DNA of 37,471 bases from a bacterium (GTDB lineage: Bacteria; Bdellovibrionota_C; UBA2361; OMII01). The notes under the pieces are model-generated. The model searched no databases. It saw only the letters and a list, made by a program, of their open reading frames with translations, and had not been told where the DNA came from. A program made the position numbers and the translations under genes. The stretch lies in the NCBI GenBank assembly GCA_017853605.1, contig JAFMJG010000008.1, positions 1 through 37,471 of the forward strand, in the 5' to 3' direction. Positions 16,029 to 25,041 of this stretch are shown piece by piece. How positions within the stretch are numbered: the first letter of the stretch is position 1; every line of letters starts with the position of its first letter.

Positions 16029-16970
16029 ATGAATTTTGAATCGCGTGCTAGGCTCGCCCGTTATCCCCGTGCGCTCCCCCAAAAATGGCGAGGTGGGGCG
16101 GTTGCTATTGGAAACTTTGATGGGGTTCACCTCGGGCATGAGCAGGTTGCCCGGGTGCTGGCGCGTGTTGCGCGGGAGAGGCCGCGCGTTGCGCTTTCAT
16201 TCTATCCGCACCCGATTCGGGTGCTGCGGGGTGGTGATGAGCCACGGTGCCTCAGCAGCGTGAGAGAGAAGGCCGAGAGGCTTGCGCAGCTCGGAGTTCA
16301 AGTCCTCTACCTCGTGCACTTCACCAAACAGTTCTCTCGCATGGAGGCCGCCCAGTTCCTTGATGACGTGTTGGTGCGCGCCCTCGGTGCCGCCGACGTT
16401 GTTGTTGGAGAGGATGTCGCCGTGGGACGGGATCGGGAGGGCGGCCTTGAGTATCTTGCGCGCGAGCTGCCCAAGCGCGGCATCCGGCTGCACGTGGTGC
16501 CCCGATTCGAGCTGGACGGGGTGCGGCCAGGCTCGCGTGCGGTGCGTTCGCTGGTCGAAGGGGGGGACGTTGCGGCGGCCGCCCGCTTGATCGGCGAGCC
16601 CTTCACGATATCGGCCCGTGTCGGGCATGGGGACAAGCGGGGCACCGCTATCGGGTTCCCGACAGCGAACATCACCGTGCCGCACAGGCTCATTCCGAAG
16701 AGGGGCGTGTATGCCTGCCTCGTGGAGGTATTGGGGCAACGTTACGAGGCGGTTGCGAATATCGGAGTGCGCCCGACATTTGATGGGGACCGCGAGCGCC
16801 TTGAGGTGCACATTCTCGATTTCAGCGGGGGGAGCCTGTACGGCAAGCGGATGCACGTCAGCTTTGTCGCACGGCTCCGGGATGAAAAGAGATTCTCCTC
16901 AGTCGATGAGCTGCGCGCGCAGATCGCTGCAGACATCACCCTTGCGCGGGGGCTTCTGGCCCATGGCTAA
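16029..16970 (+). CDS. ribF: bifunctional riboflavin kinase/FAD synthetase
   Basis: This 313 aa enzyme makes FMN and FAD from riboflavin and ATP. The N-terminal adenylyltransferase domain has GNFDGVHLGH (28-37), the nucleotide-binding HxGH-like motif, and SFYPHP (57-62). The C-terminal kinase domain has the GFPTAN signature (209-214), then RGVYAC and VANIGVRPTF (about 241-251). The stretch VGEDVAVGRDREGG (126-139) replaces the more usual VGxDFxFG form, a mild deviation. The ATG at 16029 has GAGGGTGA upstream. The last 8 bp overlap rluD, so the two are translationally coupled. Confidence 0.95.
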   Translation: MNFESRARLARYPRALPQKWRGGAVAIGNFDGVHLGHEQVARVLARVARERPRVALSFYPHPIRVLRGGDEPRCLSSVREKAERLAQLGVQVLYLVHFTKQFSRMEAAQFLDDVLVRALGAADVVVGEDVAVGRDREGGLEYLARELPKRGIRLHVVPRFELDGVRPGSRAVRSLVEGGDVAAAARLIGEPFTISARVGHGDKRGTAIGFPTANITVPHRLIPKRGVYACLVEVLGQRYEAVANIGVRPTFDGDRERLEVHILDFSGGSLYGKRMHVSFVARLRDEKRFSSVDELRAQIAADITLARGLLAHG

Positions 16971-17940
16971 GGGGGAGATCCGGTTTGAGCACATCGGCAA
17001 CCCGGCGCGTCTGGACAGGACGGTAGCTGAACGGGCTGGTGAAGAGTGGGGTATCACCCGCTCCCAGGCGGAGCGCATGATCGAAGAGGGGCGGGTATCA
17101 GTAAATGGGCGAGCGGTGCTCAAGCCTGCATTCAAGGTAGCGCCCGGGTCATGGATTGAGGTCCAGCCACCCCGCGACAGCAAATCAACCCTAGCGCCCC
17201 TTGAGCTGCGCCTCGACGTGCTCTATGAGGACGATCACCTCCTCGTGATAAACAAGCCCGCTGGGCTTTCTATGCACCCTGGGGCTGGAAACGCCTCACA
17301 TACCTTGGCAAATGCGGTTATTGCCCATGTTGGGAAGGGTCAGCTCGCAGTTGGTTCGGCTGACAGGCCCGGTATCGTCCACCGGCTCGACAAGGACACG
17401 ACGGGGGTGGTGGTCGTCGCAAAATCTGCCGCAGTGCTTGCATCCCTCTCGAAGCAGTTCGCGGAGCGCTCTATCGGCCGCTGTTACCGGGCTCTTGTAT
17501 TCACCACGCCTCGTGCGCGGCGGCAGGTGCAGTTAAGTGACAACGGGACGGTCAGCGCCCCTATTGGCAGGCATCCTCGAAACAGGAAGATGATGTGCAT
17601 TTCGGAGCAGGGACGGGCCGCTATCACTGACTGGCGGGTACTTGAGCGGTTTGCGCACGGAACGCTGGTTGAGTGCTCGCTCCGAACGGGGCGCACCCAC
17701 CAGATCCGCGTGCACATGGAGCACATCGGCTCGCCGGTGATAGGCGATCGAACCTACGGTGATTTCTCGAATCTTCCGGCGGAGCTCCGCCAGGCCTCAG
17801 AGATGCTCGGACGGCAGGCGCTGCACGCTGCAGCCTTGGCCTTCACTCATCCTGTAAGCGGAAAGCGGCTCTCCTTTGAGGCACCGCTTCCGTTAGATTT
17901 TCGTATGGTGCTTGATCTCTTCCGGCAGAAAGTCGGATAG
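16963..17940 (+). CDS. rluD: 23S rRNA pseudouridine synthase, RluD family
   Basis: This RNA-modifying enzyme belongs to the RluA/RluC/RluD family. An N-terminal S4 RNA-binding domain (about 15-62) contains ITRSQAERMIEEGRVSVNG. The catalytic domain carries HRLDKDTTG (140-148) with the active-site aspartate D143. It also has INKPAGLSMHPG (96-107) and LRTGRTHQIRVHMEHIGSPV. The S4 domain and length (325 aa) favour RluD, which modifies 23S rRNA helix 69, over RluC. The start is ATG at 16963, inside the last codons of ribF; a longer in-frame opening from 16618 would be antisense-like sequence within ribF. Confidence 0.92.
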   Translation: MAKGEIRFEHIGNPARLDRTVAERAGEEWGITRSQAERMIEEGRVSVNGRAVLKPAFKVAPGSWIEVQPPRDSKSTLAPLELRLDVLYEDDHLLVINKPAGLSMHPGAGNASHTLANAVIAHVGKGQLAVGSADRPGIVHRLDKDTTGVVVVAKSAAVLASLSKQFAERSIGRCYRALVFTTPRARRQVQLSDNGTVSAPIGRHPRNRKMMCISEQGRAAITDWRVLERFAHGTLVECSLRTGRTHQIRVHMEHIGSPVIGDRTYGDFSNLPAELRQASEMLGRQALHAAALAFTHPVSGKRLSFEAPLPLDFRMVLDLFRQKVG

Positions 17941-17975
17941 TCTTGGCGCATCGCAGCGTTCTTCCGATAGCGGGC

Positions 17976-18003
17976 GCAGAGCACCGGCAAAGAGGTGCTC
18001 TGC
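17976..18003. repeat. perfect 10 bp inverted repeat between rluD and the DUF2490 gene
   Basis: GCAGAGCACC (17976-17985) and GGTGCTCTGC (17994-18003) are perfect complements with an 8 nt loop. No T-run follows, so it is not a standard intrinsic terminator. It lies 38 bp before the ATG at 18042, which has no clear SD. It may be a regulatory or mRNA-stabilising hairpin. Confidence 0.55.
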
Positions 18004-18041
18004 AGGCTGCGGCGACTCCCGAAAAAACATGGGGCACCCCT

Positions 18042-18737
18042 ATGCGTCGGTTCCTTCAGCTGCTCGTCCTCATCCTGCCCATAGTTGCCGTAAGCTCGCC
18101 TGCCCACGCCCAGCAGACAGACTTTGAAGGGTGGTTCCAGTTCGTGACGAATGTCGGCCTCGATCCCGACCGTAGCTGGGTGTGGACGCTGGAGGATCAG
18201 CCTCGGCTCGGCGATGACTGGAAGAAGCTCAACACCAACATTATACGGACCTTCGTCACCTACAACATCGACAGGAACTTCGGTGTGTCGATCGGGTACC
18301 TGTGGGGGCCCACCTTCTACAACTCGAAGTACCAAAGCGTCTATCGCGACGAGAACCGCACCTTCCTTCAGCTCGGGTACAAGCACGATGGAGGGGGGAT
18401 CTGGTGGTACCACCGCTACCGCCAAGAGCAGCGCTTCATCGAAAACACCGATGGGGCCGTTTCCAATCGTGCTCGCTACCTCCTGCGCGCCAGCTACCCA
18501 CTGGCAGCTGACGAAAAGTGGGGGCTCACGGGCTACAATGAGATCTTCGTTAACTTTAATGGGGTGCCAAACGGCCCCACTGGCGGCTACGACCAGGACC
18601 GAATCTTCTTTGGCCCGTACCTTATCGTGGATAATGCTCGCTACGAGGTCGGGTTTCTTGAGCAGCACACCCAGCGGTTTGGCCTTGAGCCGCGCTGGGC
18701 GCAGGTGCTGATGTTTATGGTCTCGGTGGACTACTGA
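18042..18737 (+). CDS. DUF2490-like outer-membrane beta-barrel protein
   Basis: This 231 aa protein has a signal peptide MRRFLQLLVLILPIVAVSS, likely cut after AHA (about residue 24). The mature part consists of amphipathic, aromatic-rich beta strands, such as GWFQFVTNVGLDPDRSWVW, FGVSIGYLWGPT and YNEIFVNFNG. It ends in a strand with a terminal aromatic residue (VSVDY), a feature of outer-membrane barrels recognised by the BAM machinery. The pattern fits DUF2490, whose role is unknown. The in-frame start at 17943 would place 33 residues before the signal peptide and is rejected. It may be read with rluD or from a separate promoter. Confidence 0.8.
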   Translation: MRRFLQLLVLILPIVAVSSPAHAQQTDFEGWFQFVTNVGLDPDRSWVWTLEDQPRLGDDWKKLNTNIIRTFVTYNIDRNFGVSIGYLWGPTFYNSKYQSVYRDENRTFLQLGYKHDGGGIWWYHRYRQEQRFIENTDGAVSNRARYLLRASYPLAADEKWGLTGYNEIFVNFNGVPNGPTGGYDQDRIFFGPYLIVDNARYEVGFLEQHTQRFGLEPRWAQVLMFMVSVDY

Positions 18738-18983
18738 TGACGTGGTCGCGCTCGGGGGCTCCTACGGCGTGCCAACCCCGCCCCTTGACTGGGATGTGGG
18801 GATATTGTCGCGATGACTCCGTTTATGACCGCAGTGGGTTGACGAGGCCGGGGTCGGGGAGTACTCTAATTTGAAGATTCGACCCAGCCGAGCCATAGCC
18901 CAAAAAGCAAACGACTAGACTCGACTTAAGGCCTGATAAAGAAATTTATTAGCTCTGCTAGTTAACCTCTAGGAGTTGTTGCG
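18738..18983 (+). other. leader and promoter region of the inorganic carbon operon
   Basis: These 246 bp precede the SulP gene. Besides the promoter candidate at 18839-18867, an AT-rich segment at about 18935-18965 includes a near-palindromic TAAAGAAATTTATTA. No gene or terminator is visible. The AT-rich block stands out in this GC-rich window and is a likely control region. Confidence 0.4.
18839..18867 (+). promoter_or_regulatory. candidate promoter of the SulP-DabA operon
   Basis: TTGACG (18839-18844, 5 of 6 to the -35 consensus) and TACTCT (18862-18867, 3 of 6) are 17 bp apart. Transcription would start about 110 nt before the SulP ATG, giving a long AT-rich leader. Confidence 0.4.
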
Positions 18984-20654
18984 ATGTTTTATCGTGATGG
19001 GGCTTGTGTTCCCAAGCCGTCGGCTGTTCCTGCTGATGGACTAAGTGGCTTAAAACAGAATTGGCGCAAAGACCTCACTACGGGTCTCCTGGTATCTCTC
19101 ATCGCCCTTCCTCTCTGTCTCGGAATCGCGATGGCAAGTGGCTTCCCTGCGTTCGGTGGATTGGTGACCGCCATCGTCGGGGGCATCGTGGTCGGCCCCC
19201 TGTGTGGATCCCGGCTTTCAATTAAGGGCCCTGCGGCCGGGCTCATAGCGGTTTCTCTTGCGTCGGTTGAAGCGCTTGGGGCAGGGGACAGCTTCGCAGG
19301 ATACCGGTACACACTTGCGGTGCTGGTTGCTGCGGCGCTTCTCCAGATGGTGTTCGCTACCCTCCGTTTTGGGCGGTTTGGCGACTTCTTTCCGGCATCC
19401 GTGGTGCATGGGATGCTCGCTGCAATCGGCATCATCATCTTCTCCAAGCAGGTGCACCCCCTCCTTGGGGTCAAGGCGATTGCGCGAGACCCGATCCCCC
19501 TTTTGCTTGAGATCCCACATTCCCTAGTGAAGATGAATCCTGAGGTCGCGCTCGTCGGCATCACGAGCGTCATAATTGTGGTCTTCGCCGGCAAATTCCT
19601 GGGGCAGCTCGCCAAGTACTTCCCTGGGCCGCTCTTGGCAGTAGTCTCGGGCATGGGTTTCTGCCTCTTCTTTGACTTCGCGCACCCGCACCAGTACACG
19701 TGGTACTCAGATGCCTACTCGGTAGACGACAAGTTCCTGGTAGACCTGCCGAGCAATTTCGTGGCGGGCATCACCTTCCCGGATTTTGCAAAGCTCTTTT
19801 CGCTTCAGTCGCTTGAGTTCGTGCTCATGTTCGCGCTGATAGGGTCGATTGAGTCGCTCCTGACCGTGAAAGCAGTAGACACGATAGATCCGTACAAGAG
19901 GCACTCAAGCCTCAACAGGGACCTGGGGGCAGTAGGATTTGGCAACCTCCTTACGGCCATGTTAGGGGGGTTGCCGATGATATCCGAGGTCGTCCGCTCG
20001 TATGCAAACGTTACGTACGGCGCAAAGACGCGGTGGTCAAACTTTTTCCATGGCGCTTGCCTGCTGCTTTACGCAGTAGTGCTGGCGGACGTAATTCACC
20101 TTGTGCCGGTTGCGGCATTGTCAGGCGTCTTGTGCGTAACCGGCTTCCGCCTCGCTAGCCCCAAGCACTTCAAGGAGTGCCGGAGGGTTGGGCTTGACCA
20201 GTTTATTGTCTTCTCGGGAACCGTCCTGGCGACCCTGCTGACCGACCTTCTGTTGGGGGTGTTCATCGGAGTGCTGCTCCAGTACCTCGCCTGTCTAGTG
20301 ATGGGAGCGCCTCTTCGGTCGCTCGCGTCACGGGTGAAGCCGGGGATCGCCGATGGCAACGGGGAGATCTGCATCAAGATGCCGGCCAACTGCTTCTTTG
20401 GGAACGTGATCAGCTTCAAGAGCGCGCTGCAGAGAGCCTCTGACATGCCGCTGCGCCTTGACTTCTCGGAGACGGTGCTTGTCGATCACTCGTTCATGCG
20501 AGAGGTGAGGGCCGTGGAGTGCGCCGCGTCGCAGGAGAGCCGCAGTTTTGCCACGCCGGGACTCGAGCGGCTGGCCCCCGTGAGCTCCCATTATGAGGCG
20601 GCACGATCCTTGCGCTGCAAGAGCGCCCACATGGGCGAGCTCGCGCGCCCTTGA
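18984..20654 (+). CDS. SulP family inorganic anion (probable bicarbonate) transporter
   Basis: This is a 556 aa polytopic SLC26/SulP transporter. The N-terminal LTTGLLVSLIALPLCLGIAMASG (about 31-53) and GPAAGLIAV (82-90) are the family's conserved opening and core motifs. The segment NFFHGACLLLYAVVLADVIHLVP followed by AALSGVL (about 354-383) matches the conserved late membrane part. A C-terminal STAS-like domain (about 445-556) contains RLDFSETVLVDHSFM. SulP proteins carry sulfate, bicarbonate or other anions. Direct linkage to dabA makes bicarbonate the best guess, but this is inference. The ATG at 18984 has TAGGAG about 9 nt upstream. The stop lies 11 bp before dabA. Confidence 0.9.
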   Translation: MFYRDGACVPKPSAVPADGLSGLKQNWRKDLTTGLLVSLIALPLCLGIAMASGFPAFGGLVTAIVGGIVVGPLCGSRLSIKGPAAGLIAVSLASVEALGAGDSFAGYRYTLAVLVAAALLQMVFATLRFGRFGDFFPASVVHGMLAAIGIIIFSKQVHPLLGVKAIARDPIPLLLEIPHSLVKMNPEVALVGITSVIIVVFAGKFLGQLAKYFPGPLLAVVSGMGFCLFFDFAHPHQYTWYSDAYSVDDKFLVDLPSNFVAGITFPDFAKLFSLQSLEFVLMFALIGSIESLLTVKAVDTIDPYKRHSSLNRDLGAVGFGNLLTAMLGGLPMISEVVRSYANVTYGAKTRWSNFFHGACLLLYAVVLADVIHLVPVAALSGVLCVTGFRLASPKHFKECRRVGLDQFIVFSGTVLATLLTDLLLGVFIGVLLQYLACLVMGAPLRSLASRVKPGIADGNGEICIKMPANCFFGNVISFKSALQRASDMPLRLDFSETVLVDHSFMREVRAVECAASQESRSFATPGLERLAPVSSHYEAARSLRCKSAHMGELARP

Positions 20655-20665
20655 GGGAGGAACGG

Positions 20666-23600
20666 ATGGCGCGTGCAGGCCATATAGAGGACCTCCGGCA
20701 GCTGCGCTCTGTAGAGGAGATGATTGAGCGGATCGGGAGCTTCCTCCCATCGCAGGGCCCGCTGCGGACCTTTGTCCACCACAATACGCTTCACCACTTT
20801 GAGGACCTGGAGTTTTTTGAGGCTCTCGATGAGGCAGCGGGGGTCTTTGCCGCGAATACTGCGTTCCCAGAGACCACGTACCAAGGGCTGTGCCGTTCGG
20901 GCCGAATCGACCTGACTGACATCAACCGGGTGCTGGCGGAGCAATCCCTCGATGGCGCGATGTGGCTGTTGGGGGCTTCGCGCCGGAAGATGGTGCGATC
21001 GTTGATGCTTGCGGCGCCGGTGCCGCTCACAGCAGAAATGTTGCGGTGGAGACTCCTTGAGAAACGCTACCTGGACCGGTTTCACCCCGAGGTGAGTGCC
21101 AGCAAGGCGCAGCACATAGTCCAGTCGGACTCGCGGATTGCTGAAAGCCTTCTGCGCTACTGGCTCGATGCCTACGCCTCAATCGTGAAGGACTGGCATC
21201 AGGAGTGGCTGCATGAGCTGGTGGATGTGCACGAGCTCATGCACAGCCCGCAGGATTCCTGGACGGAAGGGGACTCACTCAGGCTGATGTGGATCGCCTC
21301 TATCGTCGTGGCTCGAGAGGTGTTGGCAGCGCGACCAGATTTTGGGGCAAGCCACCGCAGGCCGGCTAAGCATACCCCGATTGAGGAGACGGTGAATCCG
21401 TACCTAATCAAGTTTACGGCGTCTTTTCTCGATGCTGGGCTGGCCTACCTCACAATGTACGACCGAACGAGGGGCCTGCTGTGGGCCTTCTTCGCGCACA
21501 TGAGGAACACCTCGGCGGTACGGCCAACCTGGCTGCGGGGCGACCTGTCGCGGTTTGATGGGCTAAGGGCCTGCGATATCATAGAGCAGATCCTCCGCTC
21601 GCGGGGCGTCCCAGAGCCGGAGTGGGGGCAGTACTTGCTCGACAAGGCGCTGATCCTGAAGGGGTGGGGCGGCTTAGTCAGGCAGAGCGAGCTTGGAGTG
21701 TCAGGGGTCGCCACCCGTGCGGAGCTGCGCGATTTTCTCGCGGTGCGCCTGATGCTGGAGGAGCTCGCTGACGGCTACTACTCGCGCCACCCGCATCGCA
21801 TGCCGAGTTACGGCGATGAGGACCAGGAGTTCGAGCTTACCAGACCAGGCTTGGCGGATGTGGATGACGAAGCGACCCGCATTCGCACGACTGCCTACCA
21901 CCTCTTTCATGCCTTTCAGCTCCTGCCGTGCGCAGGGAGCGAGATCCTCGGCTTAAGCGCCGCAGAAAGGGAGGATCTGGTCTCCCTGGCTTGCCGTTTC
22001 GACGCCCCTGAGAGGTGCCGCGTGTGGCATCAGGCCTACGAGTGGAACCTGTACTCCCGAGCAGCCTCGGCGATTCTGGCGGTCAACCGGGAAAGGGGAC
22101 AGAAGCGGGCCTGCGAGCCGGCCTGCCAGGTTGTGTGTTGCATCGACGACCGGGAGGAGTCCTTTCGCCGCTACCTGGAGGAGATTAACGAAGGGTATGA
22201 GACGTTCGGCACAGCGGGGTTTTTCGGGGTGGATGCTGAATTTCACAGCCTCTATGAGCGCCCCGCGCCCTTCTGCCCCGTCAATGTCGTGCCAACCCAC
22301 TCGATTCAGGTCACAGCCCGTCGGGGCTCTGAGGGGCGGCTGCTGGGGCTCCAGCGGGTGAAGACACTCCAGTCGGACGTGGAGATGTTTATCGACAGCA
22401 AGTCTCGCTCCCTTGTCAGGGGGTGGTTGCTGGCTCTCGGCGGGATTGTCGCGCTTGTCCCGCTGTCACTGTCGACCCTCGCTCCCCGCCTGATGCACCG
22501 GGTGCGGGTGTACCTAAAGAGAGCCCTCCTCAATCCGGCAGATGAGAGCTCCATCGTGTTTGCCGAGGAGGAGGGGGCTGAAGACACGGGACGGTTCACG
22601 CTTGATGAGATGGCGCTGCGCGTGCGCACCCTGCTGCAGACAACTGGGCTAAGCCGGCATCTGGCCCCCCTCGTGGTTGTGATGGGCCACGGGTCATACA
22701 GCACCAACAATCCCTACCGCTCTGCGTACGACTGTGGCGCGTGTGGAGGCCGGCCGGGGAGGCTGAATCCCCGCGTGTTCGCCCTGATGGCGAACCGCAG
22801 GGATGTCCGGGAGAAGGTGAGAGAGCAGGGGATTGAGATACCGGAGGCAACGCAGTTCGTTGGGGCGTTCCACAACACGACCACGGACGCAGTGGAGTAC
22901 TTCGACCTAGATTCCATATCCTCGGCGAACCGCAAAGTTTTTGAAAAGTTCCGGGCTGACGTCGAGGTGGCACGCGCCCAAAATGCCCTTGAGCGTTGCC
23001 GCAGGTTTGATGACGCAGAGGTGTCAACGGTATCGCAGGCCATCGCCCACGTTGAGTCTCGCGCGCACCACATCGCCCAGCCCCGGCCCGAGTACGGGCA
23101 TGCCACCAATGCGATATGCGTGGTCGGCCGCAGGGAGATCACCAAAGGGCTCTTTCTCGATCGCCGGGCGTTCCTCGTGTCATATGACAAGGCTGCCGAT
23201 CCTGAGACCGCAGCCCTCCGAAACCTGCTGCGCGCGGTTATTCCGGTGTGCATGGGCATCAACCTGGAGTACTTCTTTTCGGCCCTCGATAACCAGCGGT
23301 ATGGGGCGGGAACCAAGCTCCCGCACAACGTAACATCGCTGCTTGGCTTGATGACCGGCTACTGCAGCGACCTTCGGACGGGCCTGCCAGCCCAGATGAT
23401 AGAGATTCATGAGGCCACGCGCCTCCTGGTGATTATCGAGCAGGAGCCTGACAAGATACTTGAGTTGCTGTCGCGCGAGCCCGAGCTGGACCGAGTGGTG
23501 AAAAACCGTTGGGTGGTGGTGATGGCCTACCGCGCAGAGGCGAACGAGCTGTTCCTGTTCGACCATACCCAAGCTTTTGTCAAGCTTGAGGGTGCCATAG

Positions 23601-23689
23601 GGGGCCTTCGGAGCGTGGCGTCATCCCTCGACTGGGTAGTTGGCAAAAAGGAGCACCTTGAGTTTGTGCGGATCGGGAGGGCCACCTGA
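20666..23689 (+). CDS. dabA: DUF2309 inorganic carbon transport subunit DabA
   Basis: DabA is the carbonic anhydrase-like, zinc-binding subunit of DAB energy-coupled inorganic carbon pumps. It is thought to hydrate CO2 in one direction at the membrane. The zinc-site residues are present: C492 and D494 in CCIDDREES, H675 in VVMGHGSYS and C690 in YDCGAC. The H-to-C spacing of 15 equals that of the characterised Halothiobacillus protein (H524, C539). The protein is 1007 aa and mostly soluble, with one hydrophobic stretch at about 583-605. The opening LRTFVHHNTLHHFEDLEF (about 33-50) is the family N-terminal signature. The start is ATG at 20666 with GGGAGGA about 5 nt upstream, rather than the in-frame TTG at 20651. 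The stop overlaps the next ATG by one base. Confidence 0.95.
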   Translation: MARAGHIEDLRQLRSVEEMIERIGSFLPSQGPLRTFVHHNTLHHFEDLEFFEALDEAAGVFAANTAFPETTYQGLCRSGRIDLTDINRVLAEQSLDGAMWLLGASRRKMVRSLMLAAPVPLTAEMLRWRLLEKRYLDRFHPEVSASKAQHIVQSDSRIAESLLRYWLDAYASIVKDWHQEWLHELVDVHELMHSPQDSWTEGDSLRLMWIASIVVAREVLAARPDFGASHRRPAKHTPIEETVNPYLIKFTASFLDAGLAYLTMYDRTRGLLWAFFAHMRNTSAVRPTWLRGDLSRFDGLRACDIIEQILRSRGVPEPEWGQYLLDKALILKGWGGLVRQSELGVSGVATRAELRDFLAVRLMLEELADGYYSRHPHRMPSYGDEDQEFELTRPGLADVDDEATRIRTTAYHLFHAFQLLPCAGSEILGLSAAEREDLVSLACRFDAPERCRVWHQAYEWNLYSRAASAILAVNRERGQKRACEPACQVVCCIDDREESFRRYLEEINEGYETFGTAGFFGVDAEFHSLYERPAPFCPVNVVPTHSIQVTARRGSEGRLLGLQRVKTLQSDVEMFIDSKSRSLVRGWLLALGGIVALVPLSLSTLAPRLMHRVRVYLKRALLNPADESSIVFAEEEGAEDTGRFTLDEMALRVRTLLQTTGLSRHLAPLVVVMGHGSYSTNNPYRSAYDCGACGGRPGRLNPRVFALMANRRDVREKVREQGIEIPEATQFVGAFHNTTTDAVEYFDLDSISSANRKVFEKFRADVEVARAQNALERCRRFDDAEVSTVSQAIAHVESRAHHIAQPRPEYGHATNAICVVGRREITKGLFLDRRAFLVSYDKAADPETAALRNLLRAVIPVCMGINLEYFFSALDNQRYGAGTKLPHNVTSLLGLMTGYCSDLRTGLPAQMIEIHEATRLLVIIEQEPDKILELLSREPELDRVVKNRWVVVMAYRAEANELFLFDHTQAFVKLEGAIGGLRSVASSLDWVVGKKEHLEFVRIGRAT

Positions 23690-25041
23690 TGGGCGCGCTG
23701 CAGGCAGTCGCTTGTGCCATTTTCTTTGGGCCCCTGGCCTCGCTTGTAGTCCTTGGGCTCGTGGGATTTACCCCCCTTCGATCACGTGAACGGCTGATTA
23801 AGAGGGTAGTGGCCACGGGCCAGTCGGCGGCGTTTGTGAGTGGCGTTGCCCTTGCTGTGGTGATGGTGCGGCGGTACCTCGCCAGCGGCTCTCTAGAGCC
23901 GATCGACATCTTTCACTACCACTTCTTCTCATTCAACCACCACGTCGTTGAGATCGGCCTGCGGCTCGACCTGCTCAACATCTGGTTCGTGCTGATGGCG
24001 ACAACCCTCTCAAATATCGTGGGAGTCTTTTCGCAGCACTACCTGCATCGGGACCCGGGGTTCTACCGGTTCTTTTTCCTGATTGTCCTATTCCTAAATG
24101 GGGTGCTCATCGTGTTCCTCGCCAGCAGCTTCCAGGCGCTTTTTATTGGGTGGGAGCTGGTTGGCATCACGTCCGCCCTGCTCATATCGTTCTTTACTGT
24201 CCGGCGAGAGACCATCGACAACGCCCTCCACGCATTCTGGGCATACCGGGTTTGCGACGTTGGGCTGCTGTGCGGCGCGGCGCTGCTTGCGGCTCACCTG
24301 CCCGCCGACCAGTTTGCGCTTGGCGCGGGCCTTCCGCGGGCGCTCCCAGGCGAGCTTGCATACCTGGTGCCGTTTCTCTTCCTCTTTTCTGCAATGGGTA
24401 AGTCTGCGCAGTACCCCTACTCCTCGTGGCTTCCCCGCGCGATGGAGGGCCCAACATCCTCGAGCGCGATTTTTTATGGCGGGCTTTCAATTCATGCTGG
24501 CGTGTACCTCCTTCTCCGCTTGCGGCTGCAGTACGAGGTGCCCACAGCGATGCTCGTTGCCACCGCCGCCGTCGGGGCGATCTCGTGTGTCTATGGCGTC
24601 TTGCTCAGCCAGGTCCAGAGTGACGTGAAGAGCGCACTCGCGTATGCGTCTCTCTCCCAGGTAGGGATCATGTTTGTCGAGATAAGCCTCGGCTGGTACT
24701 ACGTGGCAACGATTCACTGCATCGGGCATGCGTTCCTGCGCACCTACCAGATACTTAAGTGCTCATCCATCATTCACCAGTTTGTGGCATTTGAGGACGC
24801 TCACCAATTCGACGCTGAGAGGGCAAAGGCGAAGTTTCTGCCGCTGCTGCTCCCGGCAGGGGCGCTGAGCAGGGGGTTCAGCATAGCTTTTGACCTCGCG
24901 CTGAGGGCGGCATCCGGACGGAGCCTGCTTGTCATGAGCCTTGAGCGGCTGTCGCGGCGGCTTCAGGAGGGAGAGGAGCGCTGGATCTCGTTCATCTCTG
25001 GTTCGGGGCGGGGTGGCGGCCGGGGAGGGGAAGGATCATGA
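23689..25041 (+). CDS. dabB: DabB-like proton-conducting membrane subunit (NuoL/MrpA fold)
   Basis: This 450 aa polytopic protein is the energy-coupling partner of DabA. Complex I antiporter-subunit residues are retained: E156 in FIGWELVGITSALL, K238 in MGKSAQYPYSSWLP and K314 in SDVKSALAYASLSQVG. The segment AMEGPTSSSAIFYGG (251-265) corresponds to the discontinuous helix AMxGPTPVSAL of NuoL. The motif HAFFKALLF appears as HAFLRTYQILK. At 450 aa it is clearly shorter than NuoL (about 610) and lacks the long lateral helix; the last 40 residues are basic, Gly-rich and cytosolic-looking. It starts in a TGATG overlap with dabA and ends in an ATGA overlap with the next gene. Confidence 0.9.
   Translation: MGALQAVACAIFFGPLASLVVLGLVGFTPLRSRERLIKRVVATGQSAAFVSGVALAVVMVRRYLASGSLEPIDIFHYHFFSFNHHVVEIGLRLDLLNIWFVLMATTLSNIVGVFSQHYLHRDPGFYRFFFLIVLFLNGVLIVFLASSFQALFIGWELVGITSALLISFFTVRRETIDNALHAFWAYRVCDVGLLCGAALLAAHLPADQFALGAGLPRALPGELAYLVPFLFLFSAMGKSAQYPYSSWLPRAMEGPTSSSAIFYGGLSIHAGVYLLLRLRLQYEVPTAMLVATAAVGAISCVYGVLLSQVQSDVKSALAYASLSQVGIMFVEISLGWYYVATIHCIGHAFLRTYQILKCSSIIHQFVAFEDAHQFDAERAKAKFLPLLLPAGALSRGFSIAFDLALRAASGRSLLVMSLERLSRRLQEGEERWISFISGSGRGGGRGGEGS

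Noticed and set aside
16618-16962. N-terminal extension of rluD within ribF
   Set aside because: The translated extension is Ser/Arg-rich shadow sequence of ribF; the S4 domain begins right after ATG 16963.
18989-19699. 236-codon frame antisense to the SulP gene
   Set aside because: It is Arg/Pro/Thr-rich antisense sequence of a clear membrane protein gene, with no SD or domain.
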